Source: an uncultured Clostridia bacterium (GTDB lineage: Bacteria; Bacillota; Clostridia; Christensenellales; Borkfalkiaceae). Taken from it: 38,700 nt of DNA. Shown here piece after piece: positions 15,971 to 23,948 of the stretch (the stretch's first letter is position 1; the number at the start of each line of letters is the position of its first letter). The position numbers and the translations under genes are program-made. The DNA lies in NCBI GenBank assembly GCA_930989535.1, contig CAKNLK010000020.1:1-38700 (forward strand), read 5' to 3'. The notes beneath the pieces are model-generated. The model made no database searches. It worked only from the letters and a program-made list of their open reading frames with translations, and was not told the origin of the DNA.

Positions 15971-16606
15971 TTAATTATGTGATACGTTTGTTGTTTTTAA
16001 GGCTTTTCCGCCGCGGATTATTTTGTTTGCGTGGTAGTAAAACAGCGATTTTTTCATATTTGCGGCGTCGAGCGCGGCGCGCAGGGGCATCTTTTTTTGA
16101 AAATACAGCGCGACAATATCGATGAATTGCTGCGAATATACCGAGTCCGGCCGCCCGAAGCGAACGCCCCGCGCCTTGGCGAGGGCGATGCCCTCGGCCT
16201 GGCGTGCGCGGATATTTTCGCGTTCGTTTTCCGCCACAAAGGAGAGTACCTGCAAAACGATGTCGGAAATAAATTTCCCGATGAGGGAATCGCTCTTTGC
16301 GCGGGTATCCAGGAGCGGCATGTCTAAAACGAGGATATCCGCCTCGATTTCGTTCGTGATGCGCCGCCATTCCTCGGTTATCATCTTGTAGTTTCTGCCT
16401 AAACGGTCGATGGATTTAATTACCAGCAAATCGCCCTTTTTGAGCTTGCGGAGCAGGCGAAGATAATTTTTCCGCTCAAAATCTTTGCCACTCTTTTTGT
16501 CGCTGTAGATGTTTTTCTTGTCCACGCCGAAGGTTTGGAAGGCTTCGATTTGCCGCACGAGGTTTTGGTCGCGCGCGGAGACGCGCGCATAGGCATACGT
16601 TTTCAT
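15971..16606 (-). CDS. Serine recombinase (resolvase/invertase family)
   Basis: This 211-residue protein has an N-terminal catalytic domain with YARVSARDQN (nucleophile S10), SGKDFERKNYLRLL, IKSIDRLGRNY and the long helix NERENIRARQAEGIALAKARG. A C-terminal HTH-like segment follows RFGRP (about residue 150 onward). The size fits small resolvases/invertases such as Pin or Tn3 TnpR, not large phage integrases. It cuts and rejoins DNA at paired sites. No inverted crossover sites flanking it were recognised. An AAGGAGAT lies 13 bases upstream of the ATG, a rather long spacing. Its position next to an XRE gene and near element remnants marks this as accessory DNA. Confidence 0.88.
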   Translation of the reverse strand: MKTYAYARVSARDQNLVRQIEAFQTFGVDKKNIYSDKKSGKDFERKNYLRLLRKLKKGDLLVIKSIDRLGRNYKMITEEWRRITNEIEADILVLDMPLLDTRAKSDSLIGKFISDIVLQVLSFVAENERENIRARQAEGIALAKARGVRFGRPDSVYSQQFIDIVALYFQKKMPLRAALDAANMKKSLFYYHANKIIRGGKALKTTNVSHN

Positions 16607-16660
16607 TGGTAATGTAGGTATCTCCTTTTCGTTTTATTTAAGGATACCAAAAAAGTCGGC

Positions 16661-16700
16661 AAAAAAGAAGGACGGGGGCTTTTGTTGCCCTTCTTTTTTT
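16661..16700. terminator. Bidirectional terminator-like hairpin
   Basis: AAAAAAGAAGG pairs with CCTTCTTTTTT across a loop containing a further GGGC/GCCC pair. A-tract and T-tract flank it on the two strands, so it could stop transcription both ways. It separates the recombinase from the lipoprotein-ABC operon. Confidence 0.6.
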
Positions 16701-16806
16701 ATTGACGGGGCGATTTTTTAAAAAATAGCGAGCGATGCCGAAAAAATGCCCGAAAATCGTGCCTCTTCCCGCTTTTAAAAAATTTTTTCGGCAAAGCTGA
16801 AAGGTT

Positions 16807-16835
16807 TTGCCCCGCTGCGTTGTATTGTATATAAA
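16807..16835 (+). promoter_or_regulatory. Candidate promoter of the lipoprotein-ABC operon
   Basis: TTGCCC (16807-16812), a 17-base spacer and TATAAA (16830-16835) lie about 25 bases before the ATG at 16860. Confidence 0.5.
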
Positions 16836-16859
16836 AGAAAACATTTGGGGGAATTTGCC

Positions 16860-17558
16860 ATGAAAAAAATTGCAGCCTTATCCGTTGCCGCGCTTTTGGC
16901 GCTCGCCGCCTTCGCTTCCTGCGACAGCGGCACGAAGTATGTTACAGCGCATTCCGTTTTCGACAGTACTTCACTCACCCTCCCCATCGAATTCGACTCG
17001 GCGCACAGCGGCGGCTCCTTTACCTATTTTACCTCCCGAAAGTCGCTGCCCGAATTGAAAGAGGAACTCGAAGGGGCGGAGGACTTTTCCGTTGTATCGA
17101 TACAGCTCTACGAGCACTGTATCCTAATCGAAAAGGAGGGGCTGCGCGGCATTCTGAACTCCTATTACCTTGCAGAGGCGGGCGAGGCCGGGGAGGATGG
17201 GGCGAGGAACTATCAGTTCGGTGTTTCGTGTTTGGAAACATCGGTGGATTGTTGTATTCCCGTTCCCCTCCATTTGATGGAACTCGACCCCGCGGATTTG
17301 GAGACGGGGGATTTCTACTACTTTTTTCCGGATACCGCGTACCCCGCGGCCGCGGATGCGGAGGCCTTTGCGGCGTATTACGCGAAGAGCGGTGTTTTCG
17401 GCGTCGAGCAGAGCGGAGATAAAATTTCCGTTTCGCTGAAGGAGGGCGTCCGTCTCTCCACCGGCGTAGCAAAGTATGGCGGCACGCCCTTTGCGCTCAC
17501 GTTTTCCGAGGACGGGGAGCAGAATTTTGTAACATATTCGGTGGAGGCGGAACAATGA
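16860..17558 (+). CDS. Lipoprotein of unknown function linked to an ABC transporter
   Basis: The start is ATG 16860 (TGGGGGA 8 bases upstream); an in-frame TTG at 16845 is rejected. The 232-residue protein has a signal with lipobox AFASC ending at about residue 20, then a globular domain with scattered Cys (LYEHCI, SCLETSVDCCIP). I recognise no family. The stop overlaps the start of the ATPase gene (ATGA, 17555-17558), so all three genes are translationally coupled and the lipoprotein is probably an accessory part of the transporter. Confidence 0.8.
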   Translation: MKKIAALSVAALLALAAFASCDSGTKYVTAHSVFDSTSLTLPIEFDSAHSGGSFTYFTSRKSLPELKEELEGAEDFSVVSIQLYEHCILIEKEGLRGILNSYYLAEAGEAGEDGARNYQFGVSCLETSVDCCIPVPLHLMELDPADLETGDFYYFFPDTAYPAAADAEAFAAYYAKSGVFGVEQSGDKISVSLKEGVRLSTGVAKYGGTPFALTFSEDGEQNFVTYSVEAEQ

Positions 17559-18442
17559 GCAGCCTTTCCGTCCGCGGCCTGTCGAAGACGATTCGCGGCA
17601 GGCAGGTTTTGAGCGGCGTCGATTTCGCTCTGGAGAGGGGCGAAGCGGCGGGGCTTGTCGGCATCAACGGCGCGGGGAAATCGTCCGTGCTCAAATGCGT
17701 CGCGGGGCTGTGGCGCGCCCGGGGCGAAATTCTGTTTGAGGGGAAGCCCGTGCGCGAGGACTATGTAGCTTTCGCCCGCAATACGGGCGCGCTCATCGAA
17801 TATCCCGCCCTGTTCCCGCAGATGACGCTGTGGGAGAATGTGCTGTATTTCGCCGATTTTTACGGGGATGGCGCCGTCGAAGAGGCAGCGCGGCTGGCGG
17901 ATTTGCTGGGGCTTGCCCAAGCGAAAGAGAAAAAGCTCAGGGCGTTTTCCTCGGGCATGAAGCAGAAGGCATGCCTTTTAATCGTGTTGATGAAGCGGCC
18001 GTCGCTGCTTTTGCTGGACGAGCCGACTTCCATGCTCGACCCGAAGAGCGCGGCGGAAATCCGCAGCTTTATCGGGCATATCCGCCGGGAGCGGGGGATT
18101 TCTCTGCTGATTGCGAGCCACAACCTCGCGGAAATCGAGGATATCTGCGATTGCGCCCTTTTAATCGACGGCGGCAGGCTGACGGGGAAAATCCGGCTGC
18201 ACGCGCGGGGCACGGTCAAAGCGTTCCGCTTCACCTTCCAAACGGCGGCGAAGGCGGAAGAGGCGTACCGTGCGGCGGAAGGGCGGTATGCCGTGCAAAC
18301 GGAGGGGCGTTGCCTCGTCTTATACGCGGACGCGCAGCAGATGCAGGATTTTTTGCAGAAGTGCAAGCCCGATTTTCTCGATTTGTCGGCGGGCAGCGGT
18401 TTGGAAATGCAATTTACCGAGCAAAGGGGGAAAGGAATATGA
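17555..18442 (+). CDS. ABC transporter ATP-binding protein (BcrA/NatA-like)
   Basis: In this 295-residue protein the Walker A GINGAGKSS is at 36-44, the signature FSSGMKQK at 131-138, Walker B LLLLDEP at 151-157, and the switch His in IASHNLAEIED. About 90 residues follow the ATPase core, as in BcrA/CcmA-type exporters of antibiotics, lantibiotics or sodium. It is coupled by 4-base overlaps to the lipoprotein before it and the permease after it. It likely powers export or an envelope-stress function; the substrate is unknown. Confidence 0.92.
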   Translation: MSSLSVRGLSKTIRGRQVLSGVDFALERGEAAGLVGINGAGKSSVLKCVAGLWRARGEILFEGKPVREDYVAFARNTGALIEYPALFPQMTLWENVLYFADFYGDGAVEEAARLADLLGLAQAKEKKLRAFSSGMKQKACLLIVLMKRPSLLLLDEPTSMLDPKSAAEIRSFIGHIRRERGISLLIASHNLAEIEDICDCALLIDGGRLTGKIRLHARGTVKAFRFTFQTAAKAEEAYRAAEGRYAVQTEGRCLVLYADAQQMQDFLQKCKPDFLDLSAGSGLEMQFTEQRGKGI

Positions 18443-19485
18443 TACGTTGGCTGGGTTATCCGTGCAGGCGCGCCCTGCGCAGCAAATTTTTATGGTCGGC
18501 GGCAATTTTGCTCCTTCTCCTCGCGGCAGCCGCCTGCGCCTGGTGCCGGTTCGCGCCGGCGGAGGAGCCGTCGGGGGAATATAAGTCCGTCTACGGTATT
18601 CTCGAATACGAATCGCCGGAGGAGCTGGCCGCGCAGATTGCCTCTGCGGAGGAGGCGCTGCGGCTGGAGCAGCAGGATTTGGAGGAGGCAATTGCCAAAA
18701 ATTTATACAGCGACGCGCAAATTGCATCTACCGAACAAAATATCCGGCAGATGCAGACGATGCTGCGCGCGATGCGCGTTTTGTACGAGGAAAAAATCTC
18801 CTATGCGAGCGCCGTCCAGTACGGTGATTTCGACAGGGAAAACGGCGCGAGCGTCGCCGTGTTGCTCTTTCTGCCCGTTTCCGCCGTCCTCGGCGGCATA
18901 TGTGCGGCGAGGATAGCCCTTAAAATTCCTTCGGAGCGAAAGGACGGGCAGGCGAAGCTGACCTTTCTGCTGCCCGTCGGTAAGGTGCGCTATGCGGCGG
19001 GGCTGGCTTTCGCGGAATTTGCCGGGTTTGCTTTGCTGACCGTGGCGTTCGCGCTCTTTCTTCTTCCATCGCTGTATCTGTTTCTCGGCACGGGCAGCGC
19101 GTATGTGCTCGTCGCCACGAGCCGGACAGCATTTCTTTTGACGGTGCCTGCGGCGGTGTTCCTCTCGCTGGGGTTTGCGCTGTTCTACCTGTTTTGCTGT
19201 GCGGCGATCGGCTTTATCGCGTCCCTGCTGCTCAAAAGCCCCGTCGCCTCCCTTTTGATAACGCTCGCCGTGTGGCTGAGCGGGTATTTGGTGTTCCTTG
19301 GCGGCACCATGGTCGGCAGCCGCCCGATATTTCTGCAATGGCTGCTGTCGTGCGCCGTGCGGCCGGAGTTCGCCTTTTTCTCCCAAAGCGGCGCGGTTTG
19401 GATTTCCGTCCTCGTCGCCCTTGCCTATCTTATCCCGCTCGGGATATTGGCGCTCGTTCGGTTTCACGCCGAGGATATACGGTAG
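18439..19485 (+). CDS. ABC-2-type permease
   Basis: The start is ATG 18439 (AAAGGAAT upstream), inside the ATGA overlap with the ATPase gene; this gives 348 residues. There is one N-terminal membrane helix (about 17-38), an extracytoplasmic stretch of about 100 residues with a coiled-coil-like EEALRLEQQDLEEAI segment, then five further hydrophobic segments in the C-terminal half (VAVLLFLPVSAVLGG onward). One TM, a large loop and a multi-TM end is the ABC-2 exporter layout. It forms the channel for the BcrA-like ATPase. Confidence 0.85.
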   Translation: MIRWLGYPCRRALRSKFLWSAAILLLLLAAAACAWCRFAPAEEPSGEYKSVYGILEYESPEELAAQIASAEEALRLEQQDLEEAIAKNLYSDAQIASTEQNIRQMQTMLRAMRVLYEEKISYASAVQYGDFDRENGASVAVLLFLPVSAVLGGICAARIALKIPSERKDGQAKLTFLLPVGKVRYAAGLAFAEFAGFALLTVAFALFLLPSLYLFLGTGSAYVLVATSRTAFLLTVPAAVFLSLGFALFYLFCCAAIGFIASLLLKSPVASLLITLAVWLSGYLVFLGGTMVGSRPIFLQWLLSCAVRPEFAFFSQSGAVWISVLVALAYLIPLGILALVRFHAEDIR

Positions 19486-19491
19486 CGGCGG

Positions 19492-19520
19492 TTGACGCGG
19501 GCAGAATTCCGCGGTATAAT
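19492..19520 (+). promoter_or_regulatory. Sigma-A promoter of the ECF sigma factor gene
   Basis: TTGACG (19492-19497), a 17-base spacer and TATAAT (19515-19520). It begins 6 bases after the permease stop and gives a start near 19527, so longer readings of the sigma gene are excluded. Confidence 0.75.
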
Positions 19521-19542
19521 GAATTGCAGAAGGACGGAACAG

Positions 19543-20019
19543 ATGAAGGACGCTGAGATGGACAACCAAACTATTCGGGCAATCGTCGAGCGGTATTCGG
19601 ATATGATAATGCGAATCGCCTATCAGAACACGCGCGACTATGCCGAAGCGGAGGACATCCTGCAGGATGTCTATTTTGCGATGCTCAAAAGGACGTTCGA
19701 GAGCGAGGAACACCGAAAGGCATGGCTCATCCGCGCAACTGTCAACAAGTGCAAAAATTATCGGAAGTCCGCGCGGCGGAAAAATCTGCCGCTCGAGGAA
19801 AACCGCGCCGCGTCCGCGCCGGAGCGGGGCGTCATGGAGGAGCTGTTTTCCCTGTCCGCGCCCGAGCGCACCGTGCTGTATCTGCATTACTATGAAAAAT
19901 ACACGGCGAAGGAAATCGGCAAAATGCTGCGGAAATCGGAGAACGCCGTGTTTATTTTGCTCTCGAGGGCGAGGAAACATTTGAAATTGGTTATCGAAGG
20001 TGAGCGTGATGAGGATTGA
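19543..20019 (+). CDS. ECF-type RNA polymerase sigma factor
   Basis: The protein has 158 residues from ATG 19543 (AGAAGGA about 8 bases upstream); ATG 19558 with its own GAAGGA is also possible. Region 2 is YSDMIMRIAYQNTRDYAEAEDILQDVYFAML (given here by its ends, about residues 18-48), binding the -10 and core polymerase. Region 4 is SAPERTVLYLHYYEKYTAKEIGKML followed by the recognition helix SENAVFILLSRARKHLK. There is no region 3, as expected of ECF factors. It overlaps the next gene by 11 bases, the usual arrangement with a cognate anti-sigma factor. The upstream ABC genes are possible targets. Confidence 0.88.
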   Translation: MKDAEMDNQTIRAIVERYSDMIMRIAYQNTRDYAEAEDILQDVYFAMLKRTFESEEHRKAWLIRATVNKCKNYRKSARRKNLPLEENRAASAPERGVMEELFSLSAPERTVLYLHYYEKYTAKEIGKMLRKSENAVFILLSRARKHLKLVIEGERDED

Positions 20020-20710
20020 AGAGTATACGCAGGCAATCGAAAAAATCGGGGTGCGCGCGGAGAAAAAGGAGGCGCTCATCGCCGGGCTGACCGCCGCGGC
20101 AGAGGTGCGGAATGCGCCGAAAAAGCGGAAGTGGATGTATACACTCGCGGCGGCCGCAATGTTCTTGATAGTGGCGGTTCCGGTGGGTATTCTGCTGTCT
20201 TTCGCGTTCATGCCCGCCAATGCCCCCGCGCCCGCCGGGCCGTCGGTGTACGGGCTGCAGGAGGTGTACGAGCGGGCGGACGGGGCGATTGCCGTGTTTA
20301 CCGAGGCGGAAATTTCCGACGGGCTGACGGCGGACGGCGCCGCATACGAGGGGTATTATCTCACCCTGGCGGGCGATTTCGACTTCGAGGCGTTTTCCTA
20401 TAACGAAGGGACGGACGGCGCGTCGCTCTGCAGGGAGGAGGGCGCCGAGGAGCCGTTGGCGTTCGACGCCGCGCTCAGCGCGGCCCTGAGCGGCGGTGCG
20501 CTTCCCGTCGGGGAGGAGAAGGCCGCCGTGCACGGGGAGCTGTGCTTTGTGTTTTCGCTCACGGAGGAGCAGTACGGTTGTTTGGCGGGGGCGGAAAGCG
20601 GGGCGTATATCCGGCTCTTGCTGGGCGATTGCCGGGAGGAGGCGGACGGCGAAACGGTGCCCGTGCAATTCCGCTTTGCCGCAGACCGGATCGCCGTGCA
20701 GGGGAAATAG
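20009..20710 (+). CDS. Single-pass membrane protein, putative anti-sigma factor
   Basis: The start is ATG 20009 (MRIEEYTQ), preferred to the GTG at 20000 because GAAGGTGAG lies just upstream. The 233-residue protein has a short cytoplasmic part (about 1-40, helical, charged), one membrane helix (about 44-67) and an outside domain of about 160 residues. The layout and the 11-base overlap with the ECF sigma gene match anti-sigma factors, with the N-terminal helix holding the sigma factor inside. The zinc-binding HxxxCxxC motif of ZAS anti-sigmas is absent. The outer domain is not recognised. A strong terminator follows. Confidence 0.7.
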   Translation: MRIEEYTQAIEKIGVRAEKKEALIAGLTAAAEVRNAPKKRKWMYTLAAAAMFLIVAVPVGILLSFAFMPANAPAPAGPSVYGLQEVYERADGAIAVFTEAEISDGLTADGAAYEGYYLTLAGDFDFEAFSYNEGTDGASLCREEGAEEPLAFDAALSAALSGGALPVGEEKAAVHGELCFVFSLTEEQYGCLAGAESGAYIRLLLGDCREEADGETVPVQFRFAADRIAVQGK

Positions 20711-20759
20711 CCGCGCCCTTCGCGCCCTCCGCGGCACTTGAAAGTATATAGTAACAAAG

Positions 20760-20789
20760 AAAGCGCCGCCCGGAATCGGGCGGCGCTTT
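20760..20789. terminator. Bidirectional terminator between convergent genes
   Basis: AAAGCGCCGCCCG pairs perfectly with CGGGCGGCGCTTT around GAAT. It serves the anti-sigma gene on + and the URO-D gene on -. Confidence 0.85.
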
Positions 20790-20819
20790 GACGCATTTTT
20801 AAGGGTATTTCCGCCGAAC

Positions 20820-21818
20820 TCAGCCCCTGTTTTCCATGGCGAGTTTGGCATATTTTTTTAACAGACGTACATACGTTTTGTAGTTCTCGAGGGAAACGTC
20901 GGGCGGGGTCTGGTGGTCGCAGGAGAAGATGAATTTGCCTTTCCTTGCCGAGGGCAAAAGCCGCTCGAATTCCTTTTCCATCGCCTCTTCGCCGAACTTC
21001 ATGCACATCTTGTCGAAGTGCCCCAGATAGGTGAGCTGCGGCTGCTTCTGGATATACAGCGAAACGTCTACGCCCGCCTGCCGCTCGAGGGGGAACATGC
21101 CGTCGATGCCCGAACGCGCATACCAGTCTACCGCCATCGTAATGTCGCCGTCGCTGTCCACGAACATCGGAACGTGTCCTTTCAGCAGGGGGGTGACATC
21201 CTTATAGTAGGGCAGGATAAATTCGTCGAACGTATCTTCCGAAAGCATGGGGCCGTTGTTGTAGCTCATGTCTTCGGCGAAGCTCATAAAGTCGAAGGGG
21301 AAAATGTTGAGCGCGTATTCGAACACCCGCTTCATCCACCGCGCGTTGTCCTCGCAGATGCGCTTGTAAAGGTCGGGTTCGTCGTAAAAGCTGTACAGGT
21401 GCGGCTCGATGCCGAAGAGGGCGCGCGGCTGCCAGAAGAAGCCTTCCACCGTAAAGAAGAACAGCGTGTCGCCGCGTTCGCGCGTCTTTTTCATCCAATC
21501 GAGGTAATCGGCGGGGATAACGGGATCGTGGTAGAGATCGGGGAGCAGCTTTTCGTAGTCCTCTTCCGTGCGCATGATTCCCGCGCCGTGCGACTTTTCG
21601 ACGGGCGTCGTGGGGCCGCGCCAGCCGAACCCGAGCTGAATACATTTATCCAGGCCGAAATAGTCCTGGATATCGAACACGCTCTGTGCGGAAGCGGGCA
21701 GCCCTTCCGTTCTCCAGCGATCGGTCGTCAGATACCACCAGGGAGCCCATTCGATTGCGGGCAGCCTGTCCGCCTGTTTCCCTTCGATAACGCATTTAAA
21801 ACGTTCATTGACAGTCAT
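20820..21818 (-). CDS. Uroporphyrinogen-decarboxylase-fold (URO-D family) protein
   Basis: This 332-residue protein of the URO-D superfamily has the N-terminal MTVNERFxxVIEGKxxDRLPxxEW start, a central GFFWQPRALFG segment, PMFVDSDGDIT, and the C-terminal SCDHQTPPDVSLENYKTYVR. This relates more to the MtaA/CmuA-like methyltransferase and gut-bacterial URO-D-like branch than to HemE; no other heme genes are nearby. AGAAGGT lies 8 bases before the ATG. It is divergent from GH78 and GH106-like genes, so a role in processing a methylated or otherwise decorated sugar is possible but unproven. Confidence 0.78.
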   Translation of the reverse strand: MTVNERFKCVIEGKQADRLPAIEWAPWWYLTTDRWRTEGLPASAQSVFDIQDYFGLDKCIQLGFGWRGPTTPVEKSHGAGIMRTEEDYEKLLPDLYHDPVIPADYLDWMKKTRERGDTLFFFTVEGFFWQPRALFGIEPHLYSFYDEPDLYKRICEDNARWMKRVFEYALNIFPFDFMSFAEDMSYNNGPMLSEDTFDEFILPYYKDVTPLLKGHVPMFVDSDGDITMAVDWYARSGIDGMFPLERQAGVDVSLYIQKQPQLTYLGHFDKMCMKFGEEAMEKEFERLLPSARKGKFIFSCDHQTPPDVSLENYKTYVRLLKKYAKLAMENRG

Positions 21819-21889
21819 TGTTTAAAACCTTCTGTTATAAAATTTGTACCTTTCAGACAAAATTTTTCCAAGGTACCGGAGCGGAAAAC

Positions 21890-21919
21890 ATTATAACACG
21901 GATTCATATCGGTTGTAAA
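21890..21919 (-). promoter_or_regulatory. Promoter of the URO-D-family gene (minus strand)
   Basis: On the minus strand, TTTACA (complement of 21914-21919), an 18-base spacer and TATAAT (complement of 21890-21895), about 70 bases before the start codon. Confidence 0.6.
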
Positions 21920-21939
21920 CTACCGGGGACCATGTTCGC

Positions 21940-22140
21940 AAAATAGTGCAGAAAAAAAGCAAAAAAACTCCGCTACCGGTACTCTGCTTTTGCGGCGCGC
22001 GGCAGGCAGCGGGCGGGCGTTTTTTTGCCGCTTGCGGCGGGGCGGCGGCAAGCCGGGCGGCGCTATCTGCGCCGCCGCGCTGCGTTATCGATAAAAGCTG
22101 CCGGGCGGGGTACGAATTTTTGGCGGATGAAGCGGAATGC
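21940..22140. other. GC-rich, hairpin-bearing intergenic segment
   Basis: No gene is supported. There is a perfect 8-bp hairpin GGCGGCGC/GCGCCGCC (22056-22063 with 22069-22076) and a TTGCCGC/GCGGCAA pairing (22025-22031 with 22045-22051). No T-run follows on either strand. Function unknown. Confidence 0.4.
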
Positions 22141-22152
22141 GAATATTTTTGT

Positions 22153-22216
22153 TTGCTTTTTTGCGCGGGATAATCTATAATAGAATGGATTATATTCTTT
22201 CATAGATTATATTCTA
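22153..22216 (+). promoter_or_regulatory. Promoter and repeated operator-like sites before the GH78 gene
   Basis: TTGCTT (22153-22158), a 17-base spacer and TATAAT (22176-22181). Just downstream, GATTATATTCT occurs twice (22188-22198 and 22205-22215), 17 bases apart, and TAGAAT (22181-22186) is inverted as ATTCTA (22211-22216). Direct repeats at about 1.6 helical turns suggest a regulator site over the transcription start. Confidence 0.5.
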
Positions 22217-22289
22217 ATCGGTACGGGCGATACATCGGAACAATGCGCCCATTCACCTCAAATAATTGTTATGCTGGAGGATTTGTACA

Positions 22290-23915
22290 ATGAATGAAAT
22301 CGGGCAAGATAGACGTATTCGGGAATTTCTTGTGCCCGAGCGGATTGTTCTCGCCAAGGGAAACGTTGAGAGGCCGGAGCTGCTTGTGGGCAGGCAGGCC
22401 GACCAAATCGGCTTGAACGAGCGGGAATTGACTTCCATGCGCGGCCGCAGCCTGCTGTTGGTGGACTTCGGAAGGGAACTGCACGGCGGCATCCGCTTGG
22501 TCGTCGCCCATTACAAGAGCGGGGCTCGCGTCCGCCTGCGTGTCGGCGAATCGGCGAACGAGGCGCTGGCGGAGCTGGGATACAAGGGCTGTTCGAACGA
22601 CCACAGCCTGCGGGATATCACGCTGACGCTGCCTTTTTTATCGGATATGGAATTTTTCAGTTCCGGTTTCCGCTTTGCGTCCATCGAATTTTTGGACGAG
22701 GACGCGGAGTGCACCGTCAAGGCAATCAATGCGGTGTATGTGCATCACCCGCGCCCGAAGCTGGGCAGCTTCCGCTGCTCCGATTCTTTGATTGAGCGCA
22801 TTTACGATACCGCCGCGGCGACGGTGATGCTGTGCGCACAGAATTATATCTGGGACGGAATTAAACGCGACCGTCTCGTTTGGATGGGCGATTTGTACCC
22901 CGAAATCACCTCCCTCCTTTCCGTCTGCGCCGACGACGGGTGCGTGCCTTCGTCGCTCGATTTCGTAGTGAACGAGACGCCGCTGCCCGGCTGGATGAAC
23001 GGGTATCCCATGTACAGCATGTGGTGGGTGATGAACCTCGCGGAGTATTACCGCATGACGGGCAACCGCGAGTATGTCATGAAGCAGAGGGAGTATTTCC
23101 GCGGCGTGCTCGAGCAGATTGACAACTGTATCTCGGAGAACGGCGATTTCGATTTCGGGATGAACTTTATCGACTGGCCGTCGCACGGGCATGCCGACGA
23201 GCCGGAAGGGGTGCGCTGCCTGTGCAGGCTGTGCGCGCGCAGCGCGGCGGAATTGGAAGCGCTGTACGGCATGGAGCATACCCTCTCTTCGCGCATCGCG
23301 GAAAAGATATCCCGCAAATCGGCGGAAGTTACCGAAAAGCGCCAGATTGCGGCGCTGAAACTTCTCTCGGGCGCGGCGCTTTCCGCAAAGGAACGGGCGC
23401 TGCTCACGGAGAACGGCGCGGCGGGGTATTCCACGTTCATGAGTTACTTCCTCCTCTCCGCGCAGAGCGAGGCGGCGGATATGCCTTCCGCGCTCGCCGC
23501 GCTCAAGGAGTATTACGGCGGAATGCTGAAGATGGGCGCCACGTCCTTCTGGGAAGATTTCGATTTGGATTGGATGCGCGGGAACGTGTGCCCCATTGAC
23601 AGAGTCTGCCGGGAAGGGGAAATCGATATCCACGGCGACTACGGCAAATTCTGCTATATCGGTTACCGCCACAGCCTGTGCCACGGCTGGTCGGCGGGGG
23701 TGATTCCCTTCCTCGTGCGCCGCGTGCTCGGCGTCAAGGTGGAAGAGCCCGGATATACCCGTGTAACCGTCTCACCCGATTTGGGCGATTTGGAGTTCGC
23801 GGAGGGGGAAATCCCCACACCGCACGGTATTTTGCGCATATCCTGCCGCCGCGAAAAGGGCAAAACGGTTACCGAAGTTTCCGCACCCGAAGGCGTGCGC
23901 GTCGAAGTGCGCTGA
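22290..23915 (+). CDS. Glycoside hydrolase family 78 alpha-L-rhamnosidase-like
   Basis: The start is ATG 22290 (CTGGAGGA 8 bases upstream); the in-frame TTG at 22266 is rejected. The 541-residue protein is compact for GH78. An N-terminal beta domain (about 1-150) is followed by an (alpha/alpha)6 barrel with the family motif DGIKRDRLVWMGDLYPE, then WPSHG, GATSFWEDF, and HGWSAGVIPFLVRRVLGV leading to the C-terminal beta domain (TPHGILRISCRREKG). Family members cleave terminal alpha-L-rhamnose. There is no signal peptide, so the substrate must be imported. It lies 33 bases before the GH106-like gene, giving a rhamnose-focused pair. Confidence 0.85.
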   Translation: MNEIGQDRRIREFLVPERIVLAKGNVERPELLVGRQADQIGLNERELTSMRGRSLLLVDFGRELHGGIRLVVAHYKSGARVRLRVGESANEALAELGYKGCSNDHSLRDITLTLPFLSDMEFFSSGFRFASIEFLDEDAECTVKAINAVYVHHPRPKLGSFRCSDSLIERIYDTAAATVMLCAQNYIWDGIKRDRLVWMGDLYPEITSLLSVCADDGCVPSSLDFVVNETPLPGWMNGYPMYSMWWVMNLAEYYRMTGNREYVMKQREYFRGVLEQIDNCISENGDFDFGMNFIDWPSHGHADEPEGVRCLCRLCARSAAELEALYGMEHTLSSRIAEKISRKSAEVTEKRQIAALKLLSGAALSAKERALLTENGAAGYSTFMSYFLLSAQSEAADMPSALAALKEYYGGMLKMGATSFWEDFDLDWMRGNVCPIDRVCREGEIDIHGDYGKFCYIGYRHSLCHGWSAGVIPFLVRRVLGVKVEEPGYTRVTVSPDLGDLEFAEGEIPTPHGILRISCRREKGKTVTEVSAPEGVRVEVR

Positions 23916-23948
23916 ATATAAAAAACTATAATAACAATAGGGTGGATT

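Noticed and set aside
21946..22173. 75-residue plus-strand frame between the divergent URO-D and GH78 genes
   Set aside because: Low-complexity Ala/Gly/Cys-rich product over a hairpin-rich segment, no ribosome site, and it overlaps the GH78 promoter.
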